A stretch of 32,044 nucleotides of DNA from Geodermatophilus obscurus (GTDB lineage Bacteria > Actinomycetota > Actinomycetes > Mycobacteriales > Geodermatophilaceae). Shown piece after piece: positions 22,700 through 30,696 of this stretch. The stretch spans positions 1 to 32,044 of the forward strand of contig NZ_FRDM01000041.1 of the NCBI RefSeq assembly GCF_900143215.1. The letters are read 5' to 3'. The translations under genes were made by a program, and so were the position numbers. Numbering within the stretch: position 1 is the first letter of the stretch; each line of letters begins with the position of its first letter. Under the pieces are notes generated by a model. The model had not been told where the DNA came from and made no database searches. It saw nothing but the letters and a program-made list of their open reading frames with translations.

Positions 22700-24118
22700 T
22701 CAGAGGGGTGGACGGCGCTCGCCGAAGCGGGTCGCCTGCTCGAAGGCGTGCCCGACCTCCAGCACCCGCCGGTCGGCTCGCGGCGGGGCGATGACCTGCA
22801 GGCCCACGGGCAGCCCGTCCGGGGTGAACCCGCCCGGCACCGAGAGCGCGGGGCAACCGGTCGGCGTGATCAGCGTGCAGGAGCGCATCCAGGCCAGGTA
22901 GTCCGCCAGCGGTTCGCCGTCGATCTCGGTGGGGTACTCGGCGTCCACCGGGAAGGGCAGCACCTGCGTCGTGGGCGCCAGCAGGACGTCGTAGCGGTCG
23001 AAGAAGGCCACCACGCCCTCGTGGAGGGCCGTGTGGGTGATCTCGGCGCGGGCGAGGTCGGCGCCGGTGAGCTCCGCGCCCAGCGAGGCGTTCCAGCGGA
23101 TGGACTCCTTGAGCCGGTCCGGGTGTTGCCGGGCCAGGTCGCTGTACGTCGCGTCGAACACCCAGGCCCGCAGCGTGCCGAAGACGTCGTCGGCGCCGGA
23201 GAGGTCGGGACAGTCGGCCTCGACGGTGGCGCCGAGCTCCTCGAACACCGCCACGCTCTCCGTGAGGACCGCGGTGATGGCCGGGTCCACCCGCACCCGC
23301 CCGCCCAGGTCCGGCGCCCAGGCCACGCGCAGCCCGTCGAGGCGCTCGGGCAGCGGCGCGGCGAACGGGGCGCCGGGGGCGTCGAGGGAGATCGGCACCC
23401 GCGGGTCCGGCCCGGCGATCGCCGACAGCACCAGCGCGACGTCGGCCACCGTGCGCCCCATCGGGCCCTGCACGGACAGCTGCGACCAGCCCATCGCGGC
23501 CGGCCAGGTCGGCACCCGCCCCGGCGTGGGCCGCAGCCCGACGACGTTGCAGAACGCCGCCGGGTTGCGCAGCGAGCCACCGAAGTCGCTGCCCTCGGCC
23601 ACCGGGACGAACCCCGCCGCCAGCGCCGCGGCCGCGCCCCCGCTCGACCCACCGGCCGACAGCCCGTGCCGGTACGGGTTGTGGGTGACGCCGAACAGCG
23701 GGTTGAAGGTGTGCGAGCCGGCCGCGAACTCCGGCACGTTGGTCTTGCCGACGCGCACCGTGCCGGCCGCGCGCAGCCGGGCCACCACCAGCTCGTCGTC
23801 CGCCGGCACGGTGTCGGCCAGCGGTGAGCCCCAGGTGGTGCGCATGCCGCCGGTGGCGTGGGTGTCCTTGTGGGCCACCGGCAGCCCGTGCAGCGGACCG
23901 ACGTCCTCGCCCGCGGCCAGCGCGGCGTCGGCGGCGTCGGCCGCGGCCCGGGCGCCCTCGGCGTCCAGCGTGACCACCGCGTTGACCTGACCGTCGAGCC
24001 GCTCGATGCGCTCCAGGCAGGCGTCGGTCAGCTCACGGGCGGACAACTGGCGGGAGCGGATCAGCGCCGCCAGCTCGGTCGCCGGTCGCAGGCACAGCTC
24101 GTCGGTGGAAGTCCTCAC
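22700..24118 (-). CDS. Amidase-signature-family amidohydrolase
   Basis: A 472-residue amidase of the Ser-cisSer-Lys family, which hydrolyses carboxamides. With the start at GTG 24118, the triad is Lys84 (GLPVAHKDT), Ser158 (SAGGSSGGAAAA) and Ser182 (EGSDFGGSLRNPA). The spacing closely matches Lys142/Ser217/Ser241 of fatty acid amide hydrolase. Length is normal (about 450-500) and the C-terminal substrate region is intact (PTGCPALSVPGGF). The typical GatA surroundings (gatC, gatB) are absent, so this is a catabolic or general amidase, not tRNA amidotransferase. The frame can extend to 24154, but GTG 24118 has a -10-like CAGAGT 6 bases upstream. An 11-bp palindrome lies just upstream. Confidence 0.9.
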   Translation of the reverse strand: MRTSTDELCLRPATELAALIRSRQLSARELTDACLERIERLDGQVNAVVTLDAEGARAAADAADAALAAGEDVGPLHGLPVAHKDTHATGGMRTTWGSPLADTVPADDELVVARLRAAGTVRVGKTNVPEFAAGSHTFNPLFGVTHNPYRHGLSAGGSSGGAAAALAAGFVPVAEGSDFGGSLRNPAAFCNVVGLRPTPGRVPTWPAAMGWSQLSVQGPMGRTVADVALVLSAIAGPDPRVPISLDAPGAPFAAPLPERLDGLRVAWAPDLGGRVRVDPAITAVLTESVAVFEELGATVEADCPDLSGADDVFGTLRAWVFDATYSDLARQHPDRLKESIRWNASLGAELTGADLARAEITHTALHEGVVAFFDRYDVLLAPTTQVLPFPVDAEYPTEIDGEPLADYLAWMRSCTLITPTGCPALSVPGGFTPDGLPVGLQVIAPPRADRRVLEVGHAFEQATRFGERRPPL

Positions 24119-24152
24119 CCGGGAACTCTGACACGCACCGCGGGTGTTCCTC

Positions 24153-24180
24153 ATGCCGTACCGGTCCTGCGGTACGGCAT
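24153..24180. promoter_or_regulatory. Perfect 11-bp palindrome upstream of the amidase gene
   Basis: ATGCCGTACCG (24153-24163) and CGGTACGGCAT (24170-24180) flank a 6-base centre. The 28-base dyad lies about 35 bases upstream of the amidase start. Its size and symmetry suit a dimeric repressor operator (TetR or GntR type). It could instead be a terminator for the phosphatase gene that ends at 24377, but there is no T-tract. Confidence 0.55.
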
Positions 24181-24376
24181 CGGACGACCGGAGTCGTCAT
24201 CGGCTGCGCCCCGCCCGCTCCCGCGCTGGTGCTGTCGCCTACGCGCGGCTGCACCAGCGCCGAGGTGGCAGGAACAGCGCGAGAGTTCGTCAGGCGACAG
24301 GGCTGGTCGGAACCGGGGCGGCGTCGATCCTGCAGGTGCCGCGCCAGCCGACGAGCGACGCCGGCCCGGCGGGCAC

Positions 24377-26980
24377 TCAGCTCGCCGGATCGGGAGGGAC
24401 GACGTCCGGGACGTCGTTGGGGCCGGCCTCGACCGGGCGCGGACGGTCCTGGCGGTGCAGGCGGACGGCGACCAGCGCGACGTCGTCCTCGGGCCGGCCG
24501 TCGACCAGCCGTTCGAGCACCTCGTCGAGCAGCTGCTGGAGCGGCAGGTGGGACACCTCGGCCAGCGCCTCCCGCAGCCGCACCAGGCCGGCGTCCAGGT
24601 CGGCGTCGCGCCGCTCGACGAGCCCGTCGGTGAACAGCAGCACCGTGGAGCCGCGGTCGAGGGTCACCACCGACTCCTGGCGCTCGGCCTCGGAGTCCAC
24701 GCCCAGCAGCAGGTCGCCCTTCCAGGCGGCCAGCTCGGCCACACTGCCGTCGGGGTTGATGACCAGCGGCGGCAGGTGCCCGGCGTTCGCCCAGCGCATC
24801 CGGGTGATGCCGCGCCGGCGCTCGTCGTCGTTCTGCTCGAAGCGGGCCACCGCGGCCGTGGCGAGCACGTGGGTCTGCAGCACCGCCATCGAGGCGTCCA
24901 GCCCGCGGAGCACCTCGACCGGCGGCGCGTCGCTGTAGGTGGCGATGCCGCGCAGCAGCCCGCGCAGCTGCCCCATGGCCGCGGCTGCCTCGGTGTCGTG
25001 CCCGACGACGTCACCGATGACCAGCATCGTGGCCCCGCTGGGCTGCAGGAACGCGTCGTACCAGTCGCCGCCGACCCGGGCCGCCTCGACGGCGGGCAGG
25101 TAGCGGACGGCGATCTCGGCGTGGTCGGGCTCCGGCGGCTCGGTGAGCAGGCTGCGCTGCAGCCCTTCGGCCAGCTGCTGCTGCTGGGCGTAGAGCCGGG
25201 TGTTGTCCAGGGCCAGGCCGGCGCGGTCGGCGACGTCCTGGGCGGTGGCGAGGTCCTCCCGCGACAGCATCTCGCCGCGGCCGAAGTAGAGGGTGAGCAC
25301 GCCCAGGGTGCGCCCCCGCCCGCGGAGCGGCAGGCAGACCGCGGCGCCCGGTGCCAGCGCGGTCAGCAGGTCCCGCGCCTCGCCGTCGGGGAGCAGGGCG
25401 GCCACCTCGTCGGCGTTCGCCCGCACCGCCTCGCCGGCCAGCAGCGCCCGCGCCACGGGGGAGGTGGCCGGCATCGCGTCCAGCCGGACGGCGGCGTAGC
25501 GCTCGACCAGCGCGCGCGACGACGGCTCGGCGTGCCACCAGCCGACGTCGCGCGGGCGTCCGTCGGCCTCGACCACGGTGACGATGCACCACTGCGCCAG
25601 TCCCGGGACGACCAGCCGGGGGAGGCGGCTCGTGGCGGCCTGCGCGTTCAGGGTCCCGGCCAGCTCGGCGCTGACCTGCGCGAGCAGCGCCAGCCGCTGC
25701 GCCGAGCGCTCGGCGCCCTCGCGGGCCAGCTTCTGCTCGGTCACCTCGACGAAGTAGATCGACAGGCCCTCGGGGCTCGGCCAGGCGCGGAGCTCGTACC
25801 AGCCGTCGAGCGGCGCCGGGTAGTGCGCGTCGAAGCTGACCGGCTGCCCGGTCCGGACGGCACCGCGGTAGTGCTCCTCGAAGGCGCTGTTCACCGTCGC
25901 CGGGAACGCCGTCCAGATGACCTCGCCGAGCAGCTCCTCGCGGCTGCGGCCGAGCAGCCGCTCGGCCTCGGCGTTGACGTGCGTGAAGCGCCACTCGTGG
26001 TCGAGCGAGTAGAAACCGGCCGGCATCGCCTCGAGCACGCGCGTGACGCGGACGTCGCCGGTGCGGTCCTCGGTGGTGTCGTACGCGGCGCCGAGCACCC
26101 GGACCGTGGTCCCGTCCGGGCCGGCCAGTGCGCGGCCGCGGGCCTGCACCCAGCGGGTGTCGCCGTCCGGGCGGACGACGCGGTACTCCGCCTCGAAGTC
26201 GCCGAGGAGGTCGATGCAGGAACGCAGGGCCTCGCTGACGCGGGGCAGGTCGTCGGGGTGCAGCCGCCGGTTGAAGGCGGTGATCGTGCCGTCGAAGTCG
26301 GCGGGGGTGTACCCGAACATCGTCATCAGCGGGTCGTCCCACACCAGCTCGCCGGACCGCAGGTCCCAGTCGAAGGTGCCCACCCCGCCGGCGTCCATCG
26401 CCAGCCGCCAGCGCAGGTGCTGGCGCTCGTACTCGCCGGTCAGCGCGGCGTACTCCAGCTCGGTCACCACCGAGGCGGCCAGCTGGCGCAGCGTGGCGAC
26501 GTCGGTCGCCGACCACTCGCGCGGCACCGGGTCGAAGACGCACAGGGTCCCGACGACGTGTCCCTCCCCGTCGGTCAGCGGTGCGCCGAGGTAGGCGACG
26601 ACCAGCCCGCCGGTCACCGTCGGCAGGTGGCCGAGGCGCTCGTCGGCCCGCGCGTCCGGGATCGCCAGGACGTCGCCGCCGACCGCGGCGAGCGTGCAGG
26701 GGGTGTCGGTGAGCCCGGTCTCCCGGGTCGCGCTGCCCGGGGGCAGTCCGGCGACACCGGCGACGGACTGGACGTCGTCCAGCAGCGAGATCTGACCGGC
26801 CCGCGCGCCGAGGAGGCGCGCGGCCAGCTCGACCAGCCGGTCGACGGCGGGGGAGCCGGCCTGGGCGACCCGGAGCCGGCGGGCGGCGCGCAGCCGGGCC
26901 GGGTCGCCGCGCAGCGCCTCCGCCGCCAGCTCGACGTCGGACGCGCGCACGGCACCGTGCTGCCGCAGGGATCGCTCCAC
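24377..26980 (-). CDS. GAF-PAS-PAS-GAF-SpoIIE sensor phosphatase
   Basis: An 867-residue soluble PP2C/SpoIIE phosphatase with a long sensory front end. Domains: GAF (about 40-180, with SLLDDVQSVAG and DTPCTLAA); PAS (about 190-310, including FDWDLRSGELVWDDPLMTMFGYTP); second PAS (about 315-425, FTHVNAEAERLLGRSREELLGE); second GAF (about 435-600); and phosphatase (from about 606, LQRSLLTEPP). Phosphatase motifs are RVGGDWYDAF, IGDVVGHDTEAAAAMGQLR, LFTDGLVERRD and PEDDVALVAVRLH. It probably reverses phosphorylation of a STAS-type antagonist in response to redox, light or small-molecule cues. GTG 26980 follows GGAGAGG. The C-terminal half is paralogous to the phosphatase at 10637-12328, whereas the front end carries an extra GAF and PAS. 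No partner kinase is adjacent. Confidence 0.92.
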   Translation of the reverse strand: MERSLRQHGAVRASDVELAAEALRGDPARLRAARRLRVAQAGSPAVDRLVELAARLLGARAGQISLLDDVQSVAGVAGLPPGSATRETGLTDTPCTLAAVGGDVLAIPDARADERLGHLPTVTGGLVVAYLGAPLTDGEGHVVGTLCVFDPVPREWSATDVATLRQLAASVVTELEYAALTGEYERQHLRWRLAMDAGGVGTFDWDLRSGELVWDDPLMTMFGYTPADFDGTITAFNRRLHPDDLPRVSEALRSCIDLLGDFEAEYRVVRPDGDTRWVQARGRALAGPDGTTVRVLGAAYDTTEDRTGDVRVTRVLEAMPAGFYSLDHEWRFTHVNAEAERLLGRSREELLGEVIWTAFPATVNSAFEEHYRGAVRTGQPVSFDAHYPAPLDGWYELRAWPSPEGLSIYFVEVTEQKLAREGAERSAQRLALLAQVSAELAGTLNAQAATSRLPRLVVPGLAQWCIVTVVEADGRPRDVGWWHAEPSSRALVERYAAVRLDAMPATSPVARALLAGEAVRANADEVAALLPDGEARDLLTALAPGAAVCLPLRGRGRTLGVLTLYFGRGEMLSREDLATAQDVADRAGLALDNTRLYAQQQQLAEGLQRSLLTEPPEPDHAEIAVRYLPAVEAARVGGDWYDAFLQPSGATMLVIGDVVGHDTEAAAAMGQLRGLLRGIATYSDAPPVEVLRGLDASMAVLQTHVLATAAVARFEQNDDERRRGITRMRWANAGHLPPLVINPDGSVAELAAWKGDLLLGVDSEAERQESVVTLDRGSTVLLFTDGLVERRDADLDAGLVRLREALAEVSHLPLQQLLDEVLERLVDGRPEDDVALVAVRLHRQDRPRPVEAGPNDVPDVVPPDPAS

Positions 26981-27066
26981 CGGTACCTCTCCGTTGTCGA
27001 CACCCCGCGCCGGGGTGTCCGAGCCCGCCGGCGGCCACGACTGCTCGAGCTGCGCGCGTCCCCGCA

Positions 27067-27096
27067 GTTATGCCATGCCGGGTCGGTCGCGTGCAA
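27067..27096 (-). promoter_or_regulatory. Housekeeping-type promoter for the larger SpoIIE phosphatase
   Basis: On the minus strand TTGCAC (27096-27091), an 18-base spacer and CATAAC (27072-27067) resemble a sigma-70 promoter, in one of the few AT-containing patches of the window. It would give a leader of about 80 bases to GTG 26980. Confidence 0.5.
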
Positions 27097-27140
27097 CGAT
27101 CCTGACGCAGATCACCTCGGCGGCGACGGTGCGTGCCGGG

Positions 27141-27899
27141 TCAGCGGGAAGCCCGTTCCGCGGGGACGACGAGGGTCAGTGCGGTGCCGCCGGGGTGTTC
27201 CACGTGGAACCCGGCCCGGCGCAGCAGGGCCCGCAGCCGGACGGCGTCCCCCGGCTCCCCCGTCGTGGTGGCGAGCAGCCGCGCGACGCGGCCCTTGTGC
27301 GCCTTGTTGGCGTGGCTGACCACCGCCCGCGTGCCGTCCGGGCGCTCGCTCAGCACGTCGAGGGTCACCGCGCCGGGCACCGGCGCGAGCGCGGCGTAGG
27401 CGCCGCTGCGCAGGTCGACGACCAGCTCGTCGACGGCCGCGAGCACCGGGCCCAGCGTCGGCCGCCACAGGCTGCGCAGCGTCGGCCGGCCGGGCAGCGC
27501 CGAGCCGGCCGACAGCCGGTAGGCCGGGATGCGGTCGGTGCCGCGGACCACCCCGAACAGCGCGGACCCGACCGCCAGCCGCCGGTCGGCTCGGGCGCGC
27601 TGGGCGCGGGTCAGCGAGCGCACGTCGAGGGCGTCGTAGAGGACGCCGGTGTAGCGCTCCAGGGCCGGCGTCGTCGGGGCACCGAGCAGCTCGGCGTTGC
27701 GCGCCACCTCGTCGTCCTGCCTCGGCGACAGGCCGAGTGCGGCCCGCGCGGTGGAGGGGTCCCCCGCGAGCTCGACCAGCGCCTTGACCAGGTCGGCGCG
27801 GACGTCGGTCAGCTCGGGCCAGCAGAGTGCGGCGAGATCCAGCGGGTCGCCGTCCCCACCGGGGGCCTTGCTCTCCGACGGCGGCAGCAGGACGAGCAC
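27141..27899 (-). CDS. yaaA: YaaA family peroxide-stress protein
   Basis: A 252-residue member of the YaaA (UPF0246/DUF328) family, which in E. coli lowers free iron and limits damage during hydrogen peroxide stress. The N-terminal LLPPSESKAPGG and the internal RYTGVLYDALD, LFGVVRGTDRIPAYRLSAG and VVSHANKAHKGRVARLL are the family hallmarks, in the normal order. GTG 27899 is chosen because the family begins right at '(M)LVLLPPSESK', and a TACCGT box sits 8 bases upstream, suggesting a leaderless transcript. The open frame continues to 29198, but that part is antisense to the formaldehyde dehydrogenase. It is divergent from that gene. Confidence 0.92.
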   Translation of the reverse strand: MLVLLPPSESKAPGGDGDPLDLAALCWPELTDVRADLVKALVELAGDPSTARAALGLSPRQDDEVARNAELLGAPTTPALERYTGVLYDALDVRSLTRAQRARADRRLAVGSALFGVVRGTDRIPAYRLSAGSALPGRPTLRSLWRPTLGPVLAAVDELVVDLRSGAYAALAPVPGAVTLDVLSERPDGTRAVVSHANKAHKGRVARLLATTTGEPGDAVRLRALLRRAGFHVEHPGGTALTLVVPAERASR

Positions 27900-28115
27900 G
27901 ACAGGCCACGGTACGTGCCCGCAGGCGGCGTGTCGGATCCCGGTCCCGCGCTCCGCCGGACCGCATCGGGGGTGGCGGGGACCACACTCTGATCCCTGCC
28001 GCCTCCGAGCCCCGGAGGACCGTCGCGGACAGCGGGGACCGGCCACCGGGGCGCCCGGGCGGTGGGCACCCCGGCCGGCACAGAGGCGTGCCGGCACCGA
28101 CGAGGAGGAGCGTCC

Positions 28116-29336
28116 GTGGCAGGCAACAAGGCAGTCAAGTACATGGGGCCCGGCAAGGTCGAGGTCGTCGATCTGGACTACCCGAAGCTGGAGCTGCAGG
28201 ACGGGCCCGGCATGCACCCGTCGAACGTCGGCCGCAAGACCCCGCACGGGGTCATCCTGCGGACGGTCAGCACCAACATCTGCGGTAGCGACCAGCACAT
28301 GGTCCGCGGGCGGACGACGGCGCCCGAGGGGCTCGTCCTCGGCCACGAGATCACCGGCGAGGTCGTCGAGAAGGGCCCGGACGTCGAGTTCCTGAACGAG
28401 GGCGACATCGTCAGCGTGCCGTTCAACATCGCCTGCGGCCGTTGCCGCAACTGCAAGGAGGGCAAGACCGGCATCTGCCTGACGGTCAACCCCGACCGCC
28501 CGGGCTCGGCCTACGGCTACGTCGACATGGGCGGCTGGACCGGCGGCCAGGCCGAGTACGTGATGGTCCCGTACGCCGACTTCAACTGTCTGAAGTTCCC
28601 GGACCGCGACCAGGCGCTGGCCAAGATCCGCGACCTCACGATGCTGTCGGACATCTTCCCGACCGGCTACCACGGCTGCGTGACCGCAGGCGTGGGCACC
28701 GGCTCGACGGTCTACATCGCCGGCGCCGGGCCGGTGGGGCTGGCGGCGGCGGCCTCCGCGCACCTGCTCGGGGCGGCCGTGGTGATCGTCGGCGACCTGG
28801 TCGAGGACCGGTTGGCCCAGGCGCGCAGCTTCGGCTGCGAGACCGTCGACGTCTCGAAGGGTGACCCCAAGGACCAGATCGCGGAGATCCTCGGCGAGCC
28901 CGAGGTGGACTGCGGCGTGGACGCGGTCGGCTTCGAGGCCCGCGGGCACGGCAAGGACGCGCAGACCGAGGCCCCCGCCACGGTGCTCAACTCGCTGATG
29001 GACATCACCCGCGCCGGCGGTGCACTCGGCATCCCGGGCCTCTACGTGACCGGTGACCCGGGTGCGGCCGACGAGGCGGCGAAGACCGGGTCGCTGTCCA
29101 TCCGGCTGGGTCTGGGCTGGGCGAAGTCGCACGCGTTGACCACCGGCCAGTGCCCGGTCATGCGCTACAACCGCCAGCTGATGATGGCGATCCTGCACGA
29201 CCGGGTGCAGATCGCGAAGGCGGTGAACGCCGAGGTGATCCCGCTGGAGGACGCGCCGCGGGGCTATGCGGAGTTCGACCAGGGCGCGGCGAAGAAGTAC
29301 GTGCTCGACCCGAACGGGATGATCCCGGCCGCGTAA
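28116..29336 (+). CDS. fdhA: Formaldehyde dehydrogenase, glutathione-independent type
   Basis: A 406-residue zinc-dependent, medium-chain alcohol-dehydrogenase-type enzyme, similar to Pseudomonas putida formaldehyde dehydrogenase and formaldehyde dismutase. It oxidises formaldehyde to formate with bound or free NAD. Catalytic zinc ligands are in NICGSDQH and LGHEITGEV, and the structural zinc site is the four cysteines of CGRCRNCKEGKTGIC. The nucleotide-binding glycine motif is AGAGPVGLAAA, followed by an acidic residue in VIVGDLVEDR. The long insertion typical of the family, GLGWAKSHALTTGQCPVMRYNRQLM, is present near the C-terminus. GTG 28116 is preceded by GAGGAGGAG. It is divergent from yaaA and converges on the photoproduct-lyase-like gene. 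Actinobacteria also own a mycothiol-dependent type, so physiology may differ. Confidence 0.94.
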   Translation: MAGNKAVKYMGPGKVEVVDLDYPKLELQDGPGMHPSNVGRKTPHGVILRTVSTNICGSDQHMVRGRTTAPEGLVLGHEITGEVVEKGPDVEFLNEGDIVSVPFNIACGRCRNCKEGKTGICLTVNPDRPGSAYGYVDMGGWTGGQAEYVMVPYADFNCLKFPDRDQALAKIRDLTMLSDIFPTGYHGCVTAGVGTGSTVYIAGAGPVGLAAAASAHLLGAAVVIVGDLVEDRLAQARSFGCETVDVSKGDPKDQIAEILGEPEVDCGVDAVGFEARGHGKDAQTEAPATVLNSLMDITRAGGALGIPGLYVTGDPGAADEAAKTGSLSIRLGLGWAKSHALTTGQCPVMRYNRQLMMAILHDRVQIAKAVNAEVIPLEDAPRGYAEFDQGAAKKYVLDPNGMIPAA

Positions 29337-29342
29337 CGCCGA

Positions 29343-29400
29343 CGATCATGGCGCCGTGACCACCTCCGGCCCGTCCGGAGTGGTTTCGGCGCCATGATCG
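29343..29400. terminator. Long cruciform between fdhA and the photoproduct-lyase-like gene
   Basis: CGATCATGGCGCC (29343-29355) and GGCGCCATGATCG (29388-29400) are perfect 13-bp arms, with inner pairing of ACCAC(C)TCCGG and CCGGAGTGGT. It lies between convergent stops at 29336 and 29410 and can end both transcripts. The GATCATGG ends resemble the family 2 palindromes, although the interior is different. Confidence 0.75.
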
Positions 29401-29409
29401 CGCTCAGGC

Positions 29410-30525
29410 TCAGGTCCAGTACAGCAGGCGGGCCTGGGGCAGCCGCTCGGCGAGCGCGGCCTCGAACCAGTCGCGCAGCTCGGCCATCGTCTCCCTGGGG
29501 TAGACGTGCTTGACCGAGCCGTACTTCCCGCGCTTGGGAGTGCGGCGGGCCTCGTCCATGTCGAGCTTCGTCCGCGGGTACCAGTCCAGCAGCGTCTCCT
29601 TGCTGCCGGGCGTGAACCGGTGGGTGATGCACTCGACGGTGAGGTCGGCGCCGTCCGGCAACGCGGCGGCCACGGCGTCGAGCAGGGCGCCGTACTCCTC
29701 CCGCCACCCCTCGACCGGCATGATCGGCGCGATGGTGAGCCCCACCGGGTAGCCGGCGGCGGCCACCGCGGCGAGCGCCGCGATGCGCCCGGGCACCTTC
29801 GCCGTGGCGCCCTCGAAGCGGCGGTCGACCGACGACGCGTTGACCGAGAACCGCAGCCGGGTGCGCCTGCCGTGCGGCAGGTCCAGCAGGCCGGCGACGT
29901 CGTCGAACTTGGTGGTGGCCCGCAGCTGCACCGGCCCGGGCCAGTCGTGCGTGCCGAAGTGCGTGACGGCCGCGGCGAGCCCGCCGGTGAGGTGCTCGAT
30001 CGCCAGCGGGTCGGTGTAGCAGGAGGCCTCGAACGTCGTCCCCTCACCGCCGCGCCCCAGCGTGCCGGAGGTGACCGCGCCGCGGCCGACGTAGCCGTCC
30101 AGGCCGGTGAGCACCTCGTCGAGGTCGGCGAACACGCGGGTGATCGGGGGTCCGGACAGCGAGCCCGCGAGGTAGCAGTACTGGCAGTGCGCGGGGCAGC
30201 CCTCGGCCAGGTCGACGCGCCAGTCGGCGGACGGCGGGATCGGCTGCAGCCGGCGCTTGGACGGCGGCGGGACGACGACGGCGAGGGTGTCCTTGGCGGC
30301 CATGAACGCCGCGCGGTCGCCGTCCCCGCGCAGGTTGGGCAGCCGGTCGCCCGGCAGCAGCTCGACGTCGGGCACCCCGGCGGCTTCGAGCCGGGCCAGG
30401 ATGCGCTGCCCGTGCGGCCGCTCGGCGGCCGAGCGGGTGACCAGGACGCGCGACGGCGTCCAGAGGCGGGTCGGTGCGGGGACGTCGGAGGTGGTGGGGA
30501 CGGGCGGTGCGAGCTGCGCGGTCAT
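29410..30525 (-). CDS. splB: Spore photoproduct lyase-like radical SAM protein
   Basis: A 371-residue radical SAM protein with the cysteines C-x3-C-x2-C at 110, 114 and 117 (EGCPAHCQYCYLAG). It aligns along its length with Bacillus subtilis spore photoproduct lyase, which reverses the UV lesion 5-thyminyl-5,6-dihydrothymine. The TTFEASCYTDPLAIEHL segment puts Cys169 at the place of the hydrogen-donor Cys141. Further matches are RLRFSVNASSVDRRFEGAT, GLTIAPIMPVEGWREEYGALL, THRFTPGSKETLLDWYPRTKLDMDE, KYGSVKHVYP and the final LLYWT. The start is ATG 30525; an extended frame reaches 31044 but is antisense to a permease. Length is slightly above B. subtilis SplB (342). DNA repair is expected, but its substrate in a non-endospore organism is uncertain. 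Confidence 0.9.
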   Translation of the reverse strand: MTAQLAPPVPTTSDVPAPTRLWTPSRVLVTRSAAERPHGQRILARLEAAGVPDVELLPGDRLPNLRGDGDRAAFMAAKDTLAVVVPPPSKRRLQPIPPSADWRVDLAEGCPAHCQYCYLAGSLSGPPITRVFADLDEVLTGLDGYVGRGAVTSGTLGRGGEGTTFEASCYTDPLAIEHLTGGLAAAVTHFGTHDWPGPVQLRATTKFDDVAGLLDLPHGRRTRLRFSVNASSVDRRFEGATAKVPGRIAALAAVAAAGYPVGLTIAPIMPVEGWREEYGALLDAVAAALPDGADLTVECITHRFTPGSKETLLDWYPRTKLDMDEARRTPKRGKYGSVKHVYPRETMAELRDWFEAALAERLPQARLLYWT

Positions 30526-30696
30526 CGCCGCGTACAACACCGGCGGCGGCCCGCTGATGCCCTCGCCGGCCGGCTCGTCGCGGCTCTGCTGTCGCCGTCG
30601 GCGCAGGTGTCGGTCAGGGTCGGGAGGTGCCCGCTCGCCGTTCCTCCGCACCCGCCCCCGGCCCGGCGGTGGCCCGCCCGGGCCGGGCCCGCTGAC

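Noticed and set aside
22700..24118. GatA subunit of the tRNA amidotransferase
   Set aside because: The amidase triad is shared, but gatB and gatC are not adjacent and the C-terminal region looks like a general amidase.
23858..27319. Plus-strand open frame of 1153 codons
   Set aside because: It is antisense to the amidase and the larger SpoIIE phosphatase, both of which have intact motifs; the plus-strand translation is low-complexity.
27900..29198. Long upstream extension of the yaaA frame
   Set aside because: It is antisense to fdhA; the YaaA family begins at LVLLPPSESK, so GTG 27899 is the sensible start.
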